From Cafeteria roenbergensis (Eukaryota > Sar > Bigyra > Bicosoecida > Cafeteriaceae): a stretch of 64,000 nucleotides of DNA. The notes beneath the pieces are model-generated. The model saw nothing but the letters and a program-made list of their open reading frames with translations, did no database searches and was not told the origin of the DNA. The stretch covers positions 124,001 to 188,000 of the forward strand of contig VLTN01000065.1 in assembly GCA_008330645.1 (NCBI GenBank). Reading direction: 5' to 3'. A program made the translations under genes and the position numbers. Each line of letters begins with the position of its first letter. Positions within the stretch are counted from its first letter, which is position 1. Shown one piece after another: positions 1-11,000 of the stretch.

Positions 1-1
1 C

Positions 2-565
2 CCCTCTGCTCGGCGAACGGCCGCGACAGCCAGGGCCAGGGCCGACCGCGAAGCTGGCGCCCGGTCGTCCCGGCGGCCAGCCGGTGGAAGCGCTTTGCCG
101 CCCTCCGACCTGGCAGCGCACAGGGCAGCGACGAGGCGCGCTGCCGCCGCCGCGAGCCGCGCGGGCGTGGCGGCCGACCGCGATGCCAGGCTTGCTCCCG
201 CCGCGGCCCGGCTTGTGCCGCGGAGCCGTCCAGGACCAGCCGCGGCCCTGCCGCCCGGGTACTCCAGCTCCGGGCGCGGGAGCGCTCGTGCTGCCCCTGG
301 CATCGGCCGGACTCTTGCTGGGGCGCCGCCCTCGCGCGGCGGCGGGGGCGCGAGCGCTTCGCACGCGGACCCTGGCGCTGGCCCGGTGCGGGTTGTCGGC
401 GGCACGCCGTTTCGCACGCGCCAGCTGTCGTGGGACGCCCCGCCCCCTGCCGGGGCGCAGGATGCCGCGACACGGGCGCGGGACGCGCGCGTGTTCGGGG
501 CGGCGGGGCGGCCGACTCCGTCTAGCTCCAGGTCCCGCCTGGGCGGTGGCCCCGCGCTGCGGTGA
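2..565 (+). CDS. possible C-terminal end of an unknown gene, cut by the window edge
   Basis: One plus-strand frame is open from the window edge to a TGA at 563-565, about 187 codons. The product is rich in Arg, Ala, Pro and Gly and shows no domain I recognise; the last 60 residues are Ser/Arg-rich and would be disordered. Third positions are G/C-rich like the real genes here, but in DNA of this composition open frames of this size arise by chance, and an overlapping frame (84-617) is also open. If real, the start lies outside the window. Treat it as unproven. Confidence 0.2.
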   Translation, partial: PSARRTAATARARADREAGARSSRRPAGGSALPPSDLAAHRAATRRAAAAASRAGVAADRDARLAPAAARLVPRSRPGPAAALPPGYSSSGRGSARAAPGIGRTLAGAPPSRGGGGASASHADPGAGPVRVVGGTPFRTRQLSWDAPPPAGAQDAATRARDARVFGAAGRPTPSSSRSRLGGGPALR

Positions 566-644
566 CGGGCCGCCCTGGGAGGCAGGCGAGGCGGCTTCTG
601 TCTGTGGTTGCGCATAAATCTGCGCGTGTGAACGCCGGAATGTC

Positions 645-680
645 CGAGTGTGTGTGTGTGTGTGAGTGTGTGCGTCTGAC
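645..680. repeat. (TG)n microsatellite
   Basis: A run of TG dinucleotides with a few interruptions (GAG, CGT) lies in otherwise complex sequence. The surrounding 566-892 stretch shows no supported gene; it is the 3' flank of the minus-strand gene that ends at 893. Confidence 0.8.
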
Positions 681-892
681 CTTGCGCGTGCGAGCGCGGG
701 AAGAGCATGCGTCGTCTAGCCAGGGGCCTGTGGCCGAAGCCTGTGCGCTCGGCAGGAGCATCGACCGAGGGGAGTGCGCGCCTCCGAACTGCGAAGCCAT
801 GCGCTGCTGTGGCGAGTGGAATGCGCTGCTCGCCCGCCGCGCCGGCCCCTGCAGCGGCCTGAGCGCGCCCACGCGCCCCCGCAAAGGCGCGG

Positions 893-1798
893 CTACGCCC
901 AGCCGTCCAGGCCCACAAACAGCTCGTCGTCGTCGTTGCCCTGGGCGTCGTCCTGGGCCTCGGCTCCCGGACGCGCAGCTGCAGCCGCCACCCCGCCGCC
1001 TGCCCTAGCCTTGAAACACCGCGCGGCCTCCGCCACGGTGATGGGCGGGCGGTAAAACGACGCCGTGGTCAGCAGCGACAGGGACGTGTCTGTCTCGTCG
1101 CGCACCTCTGCGCCTCCCTCCCCGGCCGAGGCGGTGGCGTCCTCCCCGAAGGAGCGGCCCAGAACACGTTCGCGGACGTCTGCTGCGCGCAGCTCCATCA
1201 CTTGCTGCTCCACCTTGAGCAGCTGGTCGCGCTCCGCGTAGTCCCGCCCCGCCTCCAGCTCTCGCGAGGCCGCCGCCTTCTCGGTCATCTTGCCGAGGCT
1301 CCCCAGCGCCGAGAGGTCGTCCTCCAGCTGTCGCTGCTTCCTCGCGTCGTCTGCAGCGGTGTTCTTGCCGCTGTCAAAAAAGTTCTCCGGCAGCGAGCTC
1401 ACGCCTGCTGCTCCTGCAGCGCCGGCTGCGGCAGCCGCGCCGCGGCTCTGAGCAGCCGGGCCGCTTTGGTCAGAGGCCGCCGCCTGGTCGCGAGCCAGCA
1501 CAGCATCGCCCGCGCGAGGCCCAGCTTGGGCAGCGGGGCGTGCGGGCAGCGCCTCTGCGGCGCGCCTCGGCGCGGGCTGCGACGGGCCGCTTGGCATATG
1601 CGCGGCGCGTGCGTCCGGCGCGGCGTCCGTGGGCCCCGACGCGGCACCAGGGCCGGCTTGCCGATCGGCGACTGCTGCGCGCTTGCGGCGGGCCGCGGTG
1701 CGGGCTGCGTCGCTGCCGATAGCCGGCCTGGGCCGCTTCGGGGCGCGGCCGCCAGTGCCCATGGCCGCTCGAAGCAGCCGCCTGGCTTCGGCATCCAT
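893..1798 (-). CDS. nuclear-type protein with ZNF830-like LPxxFFD motif, function unknown
   Basis: The frame gives about 301 residues from an ATG at 1798; a GTG four codons further upstream is not a likely start. The N-terminus (MDAEARRLLRAAM) is followed by a basic patch and a long Ala/Pro/Gly-rich linker. In the middle is SLPENFFDSGKN, like the LPxxFFDSG repeat of ZNF830/CCDC16, a spliceosome-associated protein. A charged helical stretch follows (KQRQLEDDLSALGSLGKMTE), then an acidic tail ending DDDELFVGLDGWA. The N-terminal C2H2 finger expected of ZNF830 is not visible in any overlapping frame, so this may be a divergent or finger-less relative, or an unrelated protein. It is divergent to the kinase gene that starts 200 bp away. 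Confidence 0.5.
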   Translation of the reverse strand: MDAEARRLLRAAMGTGGRAPKRPRPAIGSDAARTAARRKRAAVADRQAGPGAASGPTDAAPDARAAHMPSGPSQPAPRRAAEALPARPAAQAGPRAGDAVLARDQAAASDQSGPAAQSRGAAAAAGAAGAAGVSSLPENFFDSGKNTAADDARKQRQLEDDLSALGSLGKMTEKAAASRELEAGRDYAERDQLLKVEQQVMELRAADVRERVLGRSFGEDATASAGEGGAEVRDETDTSLSLLTTASFYRPPITVAEAARCFKARAGGGVAAAAARPGAEAQDDAQGNDDDELFVGLDGWA

Positions 1799-1998
1799 GC
1801 TGCAGCTCACCCCCCCTGCCCCGCAGACGAGCGGGCCGCCCGCGGATGCTGCAAGAGTGCGCAGTCATGCCGCTGTCGGGGTCATTTCGCTTCGGGCAAG
1901 CGGCGTTGCACTCGACGTGTCGGCGTGCAAGCAGAGTCACACGCGCGATCGACGAGAACTCGCGTCACTGGCTCGCCAGGCGGCCACAGCGCTGCCCA
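1799..1998. promoter_or_regulatory. putative shared promoter between divergent genes
   Basis: About 200 bp separate the start codon of the minus-strand gene (1798) from that of the RGS-kinase gene (1999). I see no TATA box or other known motif. The assignment rests only on the divergent layout. Confidence 0.3.
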
Positions 1999-4900
1999 AT
2001 GGAGACCCTTGACCGTGTGCGGGAAGGCGTCGGCACGGCTGTCGCCGCATGGGACAACCTGCGCGTGACGGCGTCCATGCCCGACGTCCGCGAGCCGCTC
2101 AAGCTGCTTGGCCAGGCATACGCGTCGCCGGGCAAGCTTGCGACCAACCCGGCCGGCCATGTCGTCGACCAAGCCGCTGACCTGGCGCTGCGCTCCCTCC
2201 CCAGGACGCTGGAGCAGGTGCTGGAAGACCCCACGTCGCTGTACTGCTACCACTGCTTCCTCGTTGCGTTCCAGGCCCGGGCGCGCCTCGAGTTCATTGA
2301 GGAGGCGCTTCGGTTTCGTTCCGAGAGTGGCGTTTCAGCAACGGAGCTCCGGCGTCGGTGAGCACGCGGCCCGCCCCACTCGCCAACCCCTGCTCGCCTT
2401 GCAGACGCTCAGCGCGGCCTCAAGCTGCCTGCCCGCTGCGTGGTTGCGTGGTTGCGCTGCTGCCGGGCAGCCGCTGCGCGCTGGGCCGCCGCCAGCGGCA
2501 AGCTCTCCTGGCGCCACGTGTGCGGCGTTTCTTGGCTCTCGCCGCGGGGAGGCCAAGGGGCGAGCACGCCTGTCGACGGCGCGGAATGCGCTGGGTGCCG
2601 CTTGCCGGGTCAGCAGCGCCCAAGCCCCGCCGCGCAAGGCCAGCAGCAGCCGCCGGCTTCCAAGCCCGCCTTCAGGCGCCAGCAGCAGCAACTGCTCTCG
2701 CGCCCGTTGAGCAACGTTTCGTTTTGGTTCCTCTGCTCCCGTGCTTCGTTTCGCGAACTCGCAACGCCGCGCTTTCGCAGCGCTGGAAACCTGTGCGAAC
2801 TGTTCGAGCCGAAAACGCTCTCCGGCCCCATCGAGGCCGAGTACAGCCTGCCACCGGCCGGCAGCCCACCAAGCACTCCCTCTTGCCCCGGCAAGAGCCG
2901 GTTGATTCGGCGCGCGGAACTTGGCCAGCAGGCCACGGCCAGCTGCCTGTCAAGCCGCGAGCAGCTCGCCGACGGATTGCCCAGGCCTCTTCGCACGGAG
3001 CGCCTCGGCCGCGACAGCACGCATGGAGGCATCGCGCGACCGGCGCTCTCAAGCTCGTTGCCAGGCGTCGCCTGCAGCCCGAGCCGTGCCGGCGTGGCTC
3101 GCCTGGGACGGCTTCCGTCGGCCTGCGCGTCTTCGCCCTCGCGGCCCATCGGCTGGCGCGGGCCGGCCTGGCCAGGTGGCTCAGTGCCAGGCTCGCCGTC
3201 GAGGCCGACGGGGGCGGCCTCACGTGCCCGCCCAGGCGGTGCCAGCCCCGCCACTCGTCGGAGTGCACGCGTCTCCTCGCTTGTGCTGGGCGGAAGGGCC
3301 AGCCTAGCCCGCAGCGGTAATCCCGGAGACGACTCAACAGCAAGCTTCGATGTCGCGGCCTCGGCAGCCATGCTGCTCACAGGCGGAACGGACGGGCGAT
3401 CCACTCCGGGCACCCCGCTGTCTCGCAGCCGCGGCGGTTTCTACCCTGGCCCGGACCGGAGCCGGAGCCTGGGAGGGGAGTCGCCTAAGCGACTCCCACC
3501 GGCTTTCCCCGACGGCACGGAGCCCGCCTGTTTGAATGGGACCCGCGGGTCCGAGCCCGGAAGTCCAAGTGCCAAACACAGGCGCGCTGGCAAACGCGTC
3601 GGGTCGCTCAGTCGCCTCGTGGGCTCCAGCGACATCGGAACCCGCAGCGACTCGTCCAAGTCCTCCGCAGCCGTGTATCAGCTTGTGCGGGCCTTCCACG
3701 CGGCAAAGCTGCGTCGACGCCCGGTCGCGGAAGTGTGGGCGTCCGTGCACGCCCTCATGGCAGAGCCGGGCATTCCCAGCGAGCTGTTTGACGAGCTCGT
3801 CGTCATCGTCGCCCTGGAGCTGCAGGAGCACACCATGGACGCGTTCATGAACAGCCCATTCTTCGAAGAGTTGTGGCTGATCAAGCTGGCGCTGCAGTTC
3901 CGCAGTGCGGCTGCAGGCGACTCGGGCAGCAACGCGCTTCGGCCAGATCTGACGGAGGAGGTGGCCCCAGGAGACTCGCTGGCCCTGTCCAGGAGCAGGC
4001 TCCCCGCCGGTGCGACGCCGCTCGTGAACGGGCGGCTCGAGTCTGGGAGCTTCAACTGGCTCGGCCGTGTCGGGCGCGGCGGCTATGGCGCCGTCTTTGC
4101 CGCGGCCCACAACGTCACTGGGGCGATCTACGCGATCAAGCGCATGAACAAGCGAGTTATCAAGCAGCGGCGCGCCGAACGACTGGTTTTGGAGGAGCGG
4201 GCCGTCCTTCAGCACGCCAGGTCTCGGTTCGTGACAGACCTCAAATTCGCCTTCCAGAGCGGCAGCGAGGTGTGCCTCGGGCTTGAGCTTGTCAGTGGTG
4301 GCGACGTCGATCAGCTTCTTGCTCGTCGGGGCAGGCTTTCCGAGCTTGCTGCCAAGCTCTTGGCCGTGGAGATCGTCGTTGGCCTCCGCGACTTGCACCT
4401 TCGAGGAATCATGCACCGCGACCTCAAGCCCGCCAACATTCTGCTTACGCCAGATGGTCACGTGAAACTTGCTGACCTGGGACTCGCATGCTTCGTGACC
4501 AATGGCACGATGGAGGCCGCCATCCGCTCGGCCGAGGCCCGCATGCCTGCGTCAGCGAGCATGGGCGGCCGCGTAGTCGTCGACGGCGTCATCTTTGAGC
4601 GACTGAAGCACGGCTTCGTCCGTGTCGCCGACCAGTACACTGCGAGGCCCTACGCGCGCGGCAGGGCCGGGACACCAGGCTACTGGGCCCCAGAGATGCT
4701 CGTCAGGGAGCCCCTCACAGGCAAGGCAGGCCGGTACGACGCTTGCGCCGACTGGTGGAGCTTTGGCTGCACTCTCTTCGCGCTGCTCACAGGTCGCAGC
4801 CCGTTTCATGTGAAGCATGGGGACACCAACGACGACAACTTCGCGACGCTGCACGGCGACGTCGACATCCCGACCGCTGATCTCTCACCGGAGCTGGCGC

Positions 4901-6366
4901 ACCTGCTCTCCCGCCTTCTGGAGCGGGACACGACCCGGCGGCTGGGGGCGGCCGGCGCTCGCGAGGTGATGGCGCACCCGTGGTTCCGCGACGTGTCGTG
5001 GCAAGCTGTGAGCTCCGGAAGGTCTCACGCGCACGAGTGGGCAAAGCACGCGCCGTGCGGCCCCGGCGCGCCTTCAAGTGACCGGCTTGAGCTGCCCTCG
5101 GGAGCTGAGCCCAACGCCCCCGCCGGCCCAGACGCAGGGCGGGGTGTTGATCCTGCCGAAGCGGGCGGCCTGGCTCGCCGTCCCCCAAATGCTGGAGAGC
5201 CCGACCCTCCTGGCGTTCCGAGAGTCACCAGCCCGCTGCTGCCGGCTCCTCGGGCTGGGCCGCGAGAGTGCTCCAATCACGCGGCCACGAGCCCACAGAG
5301 CCGAAAGGCCCCAGTGTTGGAGGTGACTCCTGGTTTCCGGGTGCGGCTACAGCATGCGGAGCACCCCAAGGACGCAAAGCGGGTCGAGGAAGCCCGCGCA
5401 GTGGTCCTGACCCCCGCAGACGAGGCCTTGTTCGCAGACTTTGCCTTCGAGCGGCCCGGCCTGTTTGCGAACGACATCGTCTGCAACTTCGGGCTCGTCG
5501 CCTTCAGGGAGAGCGTTAACGTGGCCAAGGCTGTGCGGGACGGCTTGGCCGGCCAGCCAGCGCTCGGCGGCCAGGGTCTGGAGGCCCTCCGTGCGAGCAT
5601 CGTGGGCGTAGGCGATGCGGCTGCAGCCACAACCGCAGCCCCCACCCCCGGCCCTGGCCCTGGCCCTGGGTACGGGGCCACACTCTTTGGAATGGGTGAG
5701 TTCTGGGCGACGGGGCCATCCGCGACTCTGCTCTCGCCCGCAACTTCAAGCTGCCACGGCGGCCGGGAAGTACGGACGCCAGCCCCTGACTTTCACTGGG
5801 GCGGCTCGCCGTCGGTATTCGACAAAGGCAACCGCGTCAGTCCGGTGTCGCGTGCACGGGAATCGTCCGCTGCTCGAGGAACCGAGCCGGCAGCCTGCAC
5901 TCCGGTAGCGGCCCGCTCGCTGGCCCGAACGTTGGAGTGCAGCCCGTCACTGAGCGTTGACACTGAGCCACGCGGCCCTGCGCCCCGGAGCTGCGGCAAT
6001 CCGGCGTGGGAGAGGGAGGCTGAAGTCGGCCTCGCCCTCACCCGCCTGGCTGCCCTGTGCAACCACGAGGCAGTAGCTCGGTCCGAAGCAGCACTTCTTG
6101 CGCAACTTGCTCGGGCGGCCGCGGACGGCGCTGCACGTGGCGACCGCTGCGAAACGTTGACTGCAGCGGGAGCTGCGGAAGTCCTCCGCGCTGCGACGGA
6201 GTGTTGCGAGTGCTCGTCGTTCCTGCATCGCTCGTGTGGCACCGTTGCTGTGTTGATGGAACTCCAGGGCCTGACGCAGCTGGCGGCCCGCCTTCTTGCG
6301 ATCGCCCGCGCGCCTGTGCAGGCGAAGGCCGAAGGCCCCGCTGCCGCGGAGTGCGCGGTCATGTGA
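1999..6366 (+). CDS. GRK-like protein: RGS domain plus AGC-family Ser/Thr kinase
   Basis: Exon 1 (1999-2357) ends at GTGAGC and holds the first RGS half (LEDPTSLYCYHCFLVAFQAR ... FIEEALRF). The second half is at about 3670-3890 (FDELVVIV ... MDAFMNSPFFEEL). The acceptor is unsettled: AGs at 3314, 3629 and 3647 all keep frame, the first adding a Ser/Arg-rich disordered stretch inside the RGS domain. The kinase domain follows: Gly-loop near 4069, AIK lysine at 4138, HRDLKPAN at 4414, DLG at 4474 (GRKs also have DLG rather than DFG), a roughly 60-residue activation-segment insert, then GTPGYWAPEM and DWWSFGCTLF. A Pro/Ala linker and an AGC-tail-like segment (FADFAFERP, about 5440) come next; the last 130 residues are unassigned. 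RGS-AGC is the GRK layout, so a role in phosphorylating receptors or G-protein-linked membrane targets is likely. Confidence 0.8.
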
Positions 6367-6751
6367 ATGCTGCCTGCTGTGTGCGAAATCGCCGGTGCTC
6401 TTCGTGTGTTGCTTCTGCCGCTTCGAGTTCGCATTTCTCAGGACCCCCAAAACAAATCTTCTAGGCGCGTGCACACACGAGGCGGTGCCCTGTGTTGCCC
6501 GCCTCGCCAAAGCGCGAATGTCGAAAACTGAGACGCAAACGGCGGCCGCACTCTGGCGGCTCAACATCCTTGACGAACACCTCAAGGCTGCTATCGCTTT
6601 GGCCACGAAATAATCAAGGCTGCCCGCTGCATCGTCCGAAGGGGGGAAGGGGGGGGCGGGGAGTGGCGTGGCGCGCTGCCAGGATCAATGCCTGCAGCAT
6701 CTGCCTCCGTCCTCCCTCGCTCTCGGCAAGCCTGCGATGCGCTGTACCTGA
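6367..6751. other. intergenic, no gene seen
   Basis: This lies between the convergent 3' ends of the kinase (+) and the EF-hand gene (-). It contains a G-rich run near 6640-6660 and a 31-codon reading frame (6519-6613) with no recognisable product. Confidence 0.5.
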
Positions 6752-7498
6752 CTACCTTGCCGGGCTCACACGTCGCCCCTGGGACTTGGCTGCCGTTGAG
6801 GGCGGCGCATGGGCTGGGCGCTCAGCCGCAGCTCGAGCGTCTCCCTTGACCAGCGCCGCAAAAAGCGCTTTGAAGCGGGCTGGGTCCATGAGGGGGTCGG
6901 CAGACCCGGCCCGGCGCTTGGCCGCCTGGACCCAAAACGACCGACCCAAGACCTGTCGCTGCATGGCAAGCTGTGCTTCCGCGGCCGGCAAAACGGCCTC
7001 GGAGACTGATTTAAACAGGCCAACGAATTTTAAGCGGTCGAGTGTCCCGCCTGGCTCGTGGCTGATCTTGCCGAGGATCCGTGCTGCAGCCTTGGTGGCT
7101 GCCTTCTTGCCATAAGCGTCCCGCAGGGCCGACCCCAGCTCCTTCTTGTCAATGGAGCCACTCCCGTCTTTGTCGTAGAGGTCGAACATGAACCCAACCA
7201 CCTGGTCTGGGTTGAGAGTGCAAAAATGCCACATCGCGAACACGAACTCGCGAAAGTCCAGCTGCCCGGACGTGTCCCTGTCCGCCACAGCAAAGGCGCG
7301 CTCGATGAAAGGCGTGCGCTCGAGGTCACACCGGGTCAGCAGCTCGAAGAGGGAGATCGTCGAGTTCCCGTCTGCGTCCATGCTGTCGTAGAAACGTGCC
7401 AAGTCGCCTGCCCTGGCTTCCACGCCGAGCTTCCTGACTGTGAAGGGGAATTCGCGGCTCAGCGCCTCGCCTCTCGACGAGGACGCCCCGCATCCCAT
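6752..7498 (-). CDS. EF-hand calcium sensor with N-myristoylation/palmitoylation signal
   Basis: The protein is 248 residues from the ATG at 7498. That start gives MGCGASSS: Gly2 for N-myristoylation and Cys3 for palmitoylation, as in membrane-tethered calcium sensors. The frame is open further upstream but that extension is low-complexity. Three canonical EF-hand loops are present: DADGNSTISLFE (41-52), DRDTSGQLDFRE (73-84) and DKDGSGSIDKKE (109-120). A fourth, around residue 150, is degenerate. The order resembles calcineurin B/CBL/NCS-type sensors; roughly 80 C-terminal residues beyond the hands are not recognised. Expected role: calcium-dependent recruitment of a partner to membranes, perhaps the ciliary membrane, but the partner is unknown. 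Confidence 0.8.
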   Translation of the reverse strand: MGCGASSSRGEALSREFPFTVRKLGVEARAGDLARFYDSMDADGNSTISLFELLTRCDLERTPFIERAFAVADRDTSGQLDFREFVFAMWHFCTLNPDQVVGFMFDLYDKDGSGSIDKKELGSALRDAYGKKAATKAAARILGKISHEPGGTLDRLKFVGLFKSVSEAVLPAAEAQLAMQRQVLGRSFWVQAAKRRAGSADPLMDPARFKALFAALVKGDARAAAERPAHAPPSTAAKSQGRRVSPAR

Positions 7499-8081
7499 TT
7501 TGGCCGTGGCTGCGCGTCTGGGCGTTTCGTGGGCAGACCACCAGCTCGATCGGTGCTCCGTGCGCCGCTGCTCCGGCAGAGTGGGCCGTGCGAGGCGTTG
7601 CTGCCGGCTTGGCGGTGCAGCTTCCGGTGGGCTTGGGTGGCAGGCGGGCGGCGCCGGTGTGTCTGGCCCGTGCGCTGGGTGCCGAAGGCTCGTCCCCTCG
7701 CCGCCCCGGCCCCCAAGCAGTTCGAGCTGGCCCTGAAAACCGCCAGGCCGGGCAGAGCCACGTGGTCTCATCACACAGGCGATGAAAGCTGACTCTCAGT
7801 TCTCTGCCGCAGTTGGAATCATAGTCGGCGGTGTTGAGCGCTTGCGGTTTCGGCAGAGCCCCCGCCGCCTCGCCCTTGGCCCAGTCGTTGCGATAGGCCC
7901 TTGCTGGCTGGGCGCACGCATTCGCTGCAGACGCCGACCAGCCCTCGCTCGTCGGCTCCGCGCCCACTCTACCGTCCGAAGGGGCGCCCGTGCGGCGTCG
8001 CGGAGCAGCAAGGGGCTGCTCTGAAGCGCGGCGCGCAGTGCAAGCGCGGCAGCAGGTCAGGTTTTGCAACGGCCGCCAGCA
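7499..8081. other. intergenic region between divergent EF-hand and dynein genes
   Basis: About 580 bp lie between the start codons at 7498 (-) and 8082 (+). Several overlapping frames are open on both strands but none gives a recognisable product. The region presumably holds both promoters; no specific motif was identified. Confidence 0.4.
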
Positions 8082-11000
8082 ATGGCGCTTCGCGGCCGGC
8101 ACCTCTGGATTGCCTCCCGCATCGAGGAAGCCTTTGCGCTACCGGAGGCTGATGCGAAGCAGTTTTGCCGCACTCACGTCGCGCGGCTGAACGAGTTCCT
8201 CCAGTCCTCGGACGACCGGCTGTTCGTTTTCTTCCAGCCTCCCATGAAGCAAGTGACGGTGAGTTCAAAGTCCCCAAGCCCACGTCACTGCTATGGGCGT
8301 TGAGTCTAGGTGCTCTCGCGACGCGGGGCCGCGGCTGTCCGATTGCGCGGGCAGCAGGCGCGCAGCGGCCAGGCACGACCACATGCTGCGCTGGGCACTC
8401 GGCCGCCGGGCGCCAGGAACGGAGTCTTCGAACGCTACCCGCCTCGCGACCGCTCGCCAATCGCAGGACATCGAGTGGGAGGTTACCTCGGACGTTCCCG
8501 AGCTGCTACTCACGGAGGGAGGTGAAGCGCCTCTCAAGGGCAAAGCCGTGTACTTTCTCAATGCACACACCGGCAAGCGCGCCATGGACTTGGACGCCGT
8601 GAGCACCGCACGCCTGGACTGCCCCCGCCCTCGGCTCCGTGCGGCCTTTGTGTCGGGCGGGCGGCGACGTGGCCCTGCCACTCGACCGCCAGTGCATCGG
8701 GTTTTGTCGCGTTTCCTCACGCCCTCCCACTGCAGACTGACGACGGCGCGGTTTTGACCGGCGAGATCGTCGATGACCCGATCCACAGCCTGCGCGCCCA
8801 CCTCGGGGGCGTCTTTGTCGACGGGCTCAAGGAGAAGAGCGACTGGGGCAAGGCCGAGAGCTCCACCGTGACGGAAATCAAGTCCGAGGTTGATGACTTC
8901 GTCGGGGTCCTGAGCGAAGCCGCAAGCTTTCGCGAGGGAGCCATTCGCCTGGCTCAGCCATCGGAGGAGCGCGACCTGGACGCCCTGCGCTCCCAGGCCG
9001 CGGCAAAGAAGTCTTCCGGGCGTGGCAGCCGCGGTCCCAACTTCGAGGCCGCCATTGTGGACGAGTTCGACGCGCTTGTCCGCCAGTGGTGCTCCCAGAT
9101 TGGGCACGTTCTGGAGGATTCGGGGCTCGCGGGGGGGGCCGACTCGGGCCCGCTCGACCTGCTCACGTGGTGGCGGCAGCGGATGCAGAAGCTGACTGCA
9201 ATCACTGACCAGATTAAGGGGAGGGCGGTGTCCTGCGTCATGGCGGTGCTTTCCTCGGTGTTGAGGTCCTCCGCGCAGGAGTACGTGCCCGACAGGCTGC
9301 CTGCCACCATGAGGGAGTGGAAGGACGTCAACATGAGCGTGACTGAGGCAGCGAACGAGGCCAAGGACAACGTCATGTACCTGTTCACGCTGCGCAAGTT
9401 CATCGAGCCGCTGTACGTGGGCAACCCAGTGACGGCCGTCGACGCATTGCCGGCCCTGCTCAACAGCGTGAAGATGATTCACTCCATTGCGCGGTACTTC
9501 AGCACCACGGAGCGCATGACCGACCTCTTCGTGCGCATCACGAACCAGATGATCGCAAACTGCCGTCGCTGGGTGCTGTCCCTGGACGAGGGTGCCTCCC
9601 GGGAGGACCTGTGGCGCAAGCCGCCGCGCCCTCTCGTGGAGCGATTCCAGGACTGCATCGATCTCAACAAGGCCTACCAGGAGACGTACCGCGCGGTGAA
9701 GGAAAAGGTGGACGCCGGCGCAAGGGGAAAGCGCTTTGACTTCAGCGAGCCAGCCATCTTCGGCCGCTTCGACCTGTTCTGCAGGCGGGCCCTGAAGCTG
9801 GCCCACATGTTCAGGACCATCGCCGAGTTCACCGAGATCGCGCAGCACAAGCTCGAGGGCTTCGAAGCCGTGGACGAGCGGTTCGCGCGCGTGGTGCAGG
9901 AGATCAAGCGGAAGCGCCACGACTTGCTTCAGTTCACCAACAATGCGTTCGACCGCGACTTTGTGGAGTTCAACGTGAACATCAACGAGGTGGAGAACAT
10001 GATGCAGCAGCACGTGAACAAGGCCTTCGAGCGGCCGCACACGATCGACGCCAGCTTGCAGCTGCTCCGCAAGTTTCGCGGCATCATGCGCCGGCCAGCC
10101 CTGGAGGCGGACCTGGCGGACAAGCTGCACGTCGTGTTTCAGGCGTATGGCACCGAGCTCGAGCACGTCCAGCGCGTGTACGAGGACAACCGCCACAACC
10201 CGCCCAAGCCGCGAAACCTGCCGCCCGTGGCGGGCAACATCACCTGGGCCCGCCACTTGTACCGGCGGACAGAGGAGCCAATGCGCGAGTTTGAGCGCGA
10301 CCAGTCGGTGCTGGCATCCAAGGAAGCGCGCAAGGTGATCAAGCAGTTCAACAGGCTTGCGCGCACGCTCGTGGCCTTTGAGTACCTGTGGTACCAGGCC
10401 TGGGTGGAGAGCATCGAGGCGGCCAAGGCTGGGCTGCAGGCCACGCTGATCATCCGCCACCCCGACGACGGCCGCCTGTATGTCAACTTTGACTCCGAAA
10501 TCTTGCAGCTGATTCGCGAGGCCAAGTGCCTGCATCGGATGGGCATCGACATCCCCGAGTCGGCCAAGATGGTGCTGCTGTCGGAGGAAAAGTTCAAGGC
10601 CTACTACAACGACCTCTCCTACATCCTTCGCGAGTACAGTCGGATCGTTGGCCGCATCATTCCGGTCATGCGAGCGCACCTCCAGCCCGCACTGGAGGAC
10701 TTGGAGTACCGCCTCCGCCCCGGGCTGGTGACGCTGACCTGGACGTCGATGAACATCGATGCCTACAAGGCCCACGTGCACGAGGGCCTGCGCCGGCTGG
10801 AAGAGCTGGTGACCAACGTCAACGACATCATCGAGAACCGCATCGAGACCAACCTCAAGATCGTCTCCCGCGCGCTCCTGGTTGAGCTTCCCGACACCAG
10901 CATCGCCCTCGACGACTTTGTGGACACGCAAAAGTCGCACGTGGTCACTCGCGTCGGCATTCTGCGTGCCAAGAACCTCGAGGTTGAGTCTGCTGTCAAT

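Noticed and set aside
2440-3371. The kinase frame is open upstream to 2440, as if one long exon
   Set aside because: It would have to begin at a GTG; the first ATG in that stretch is at 3371. The sequence up to about 3310 is low-complexity, and the RGS domain is completed only by joining the 1999-2357 exon. Kept as intron for most of its length.
6519-6613. 31-codon frame MSKTETQTAAALWRL... after the kinase gene
   Set aside because: Short, with no known relative, and inside the probable 3' UTR. Without transcript or conservation data it cannot be supported.
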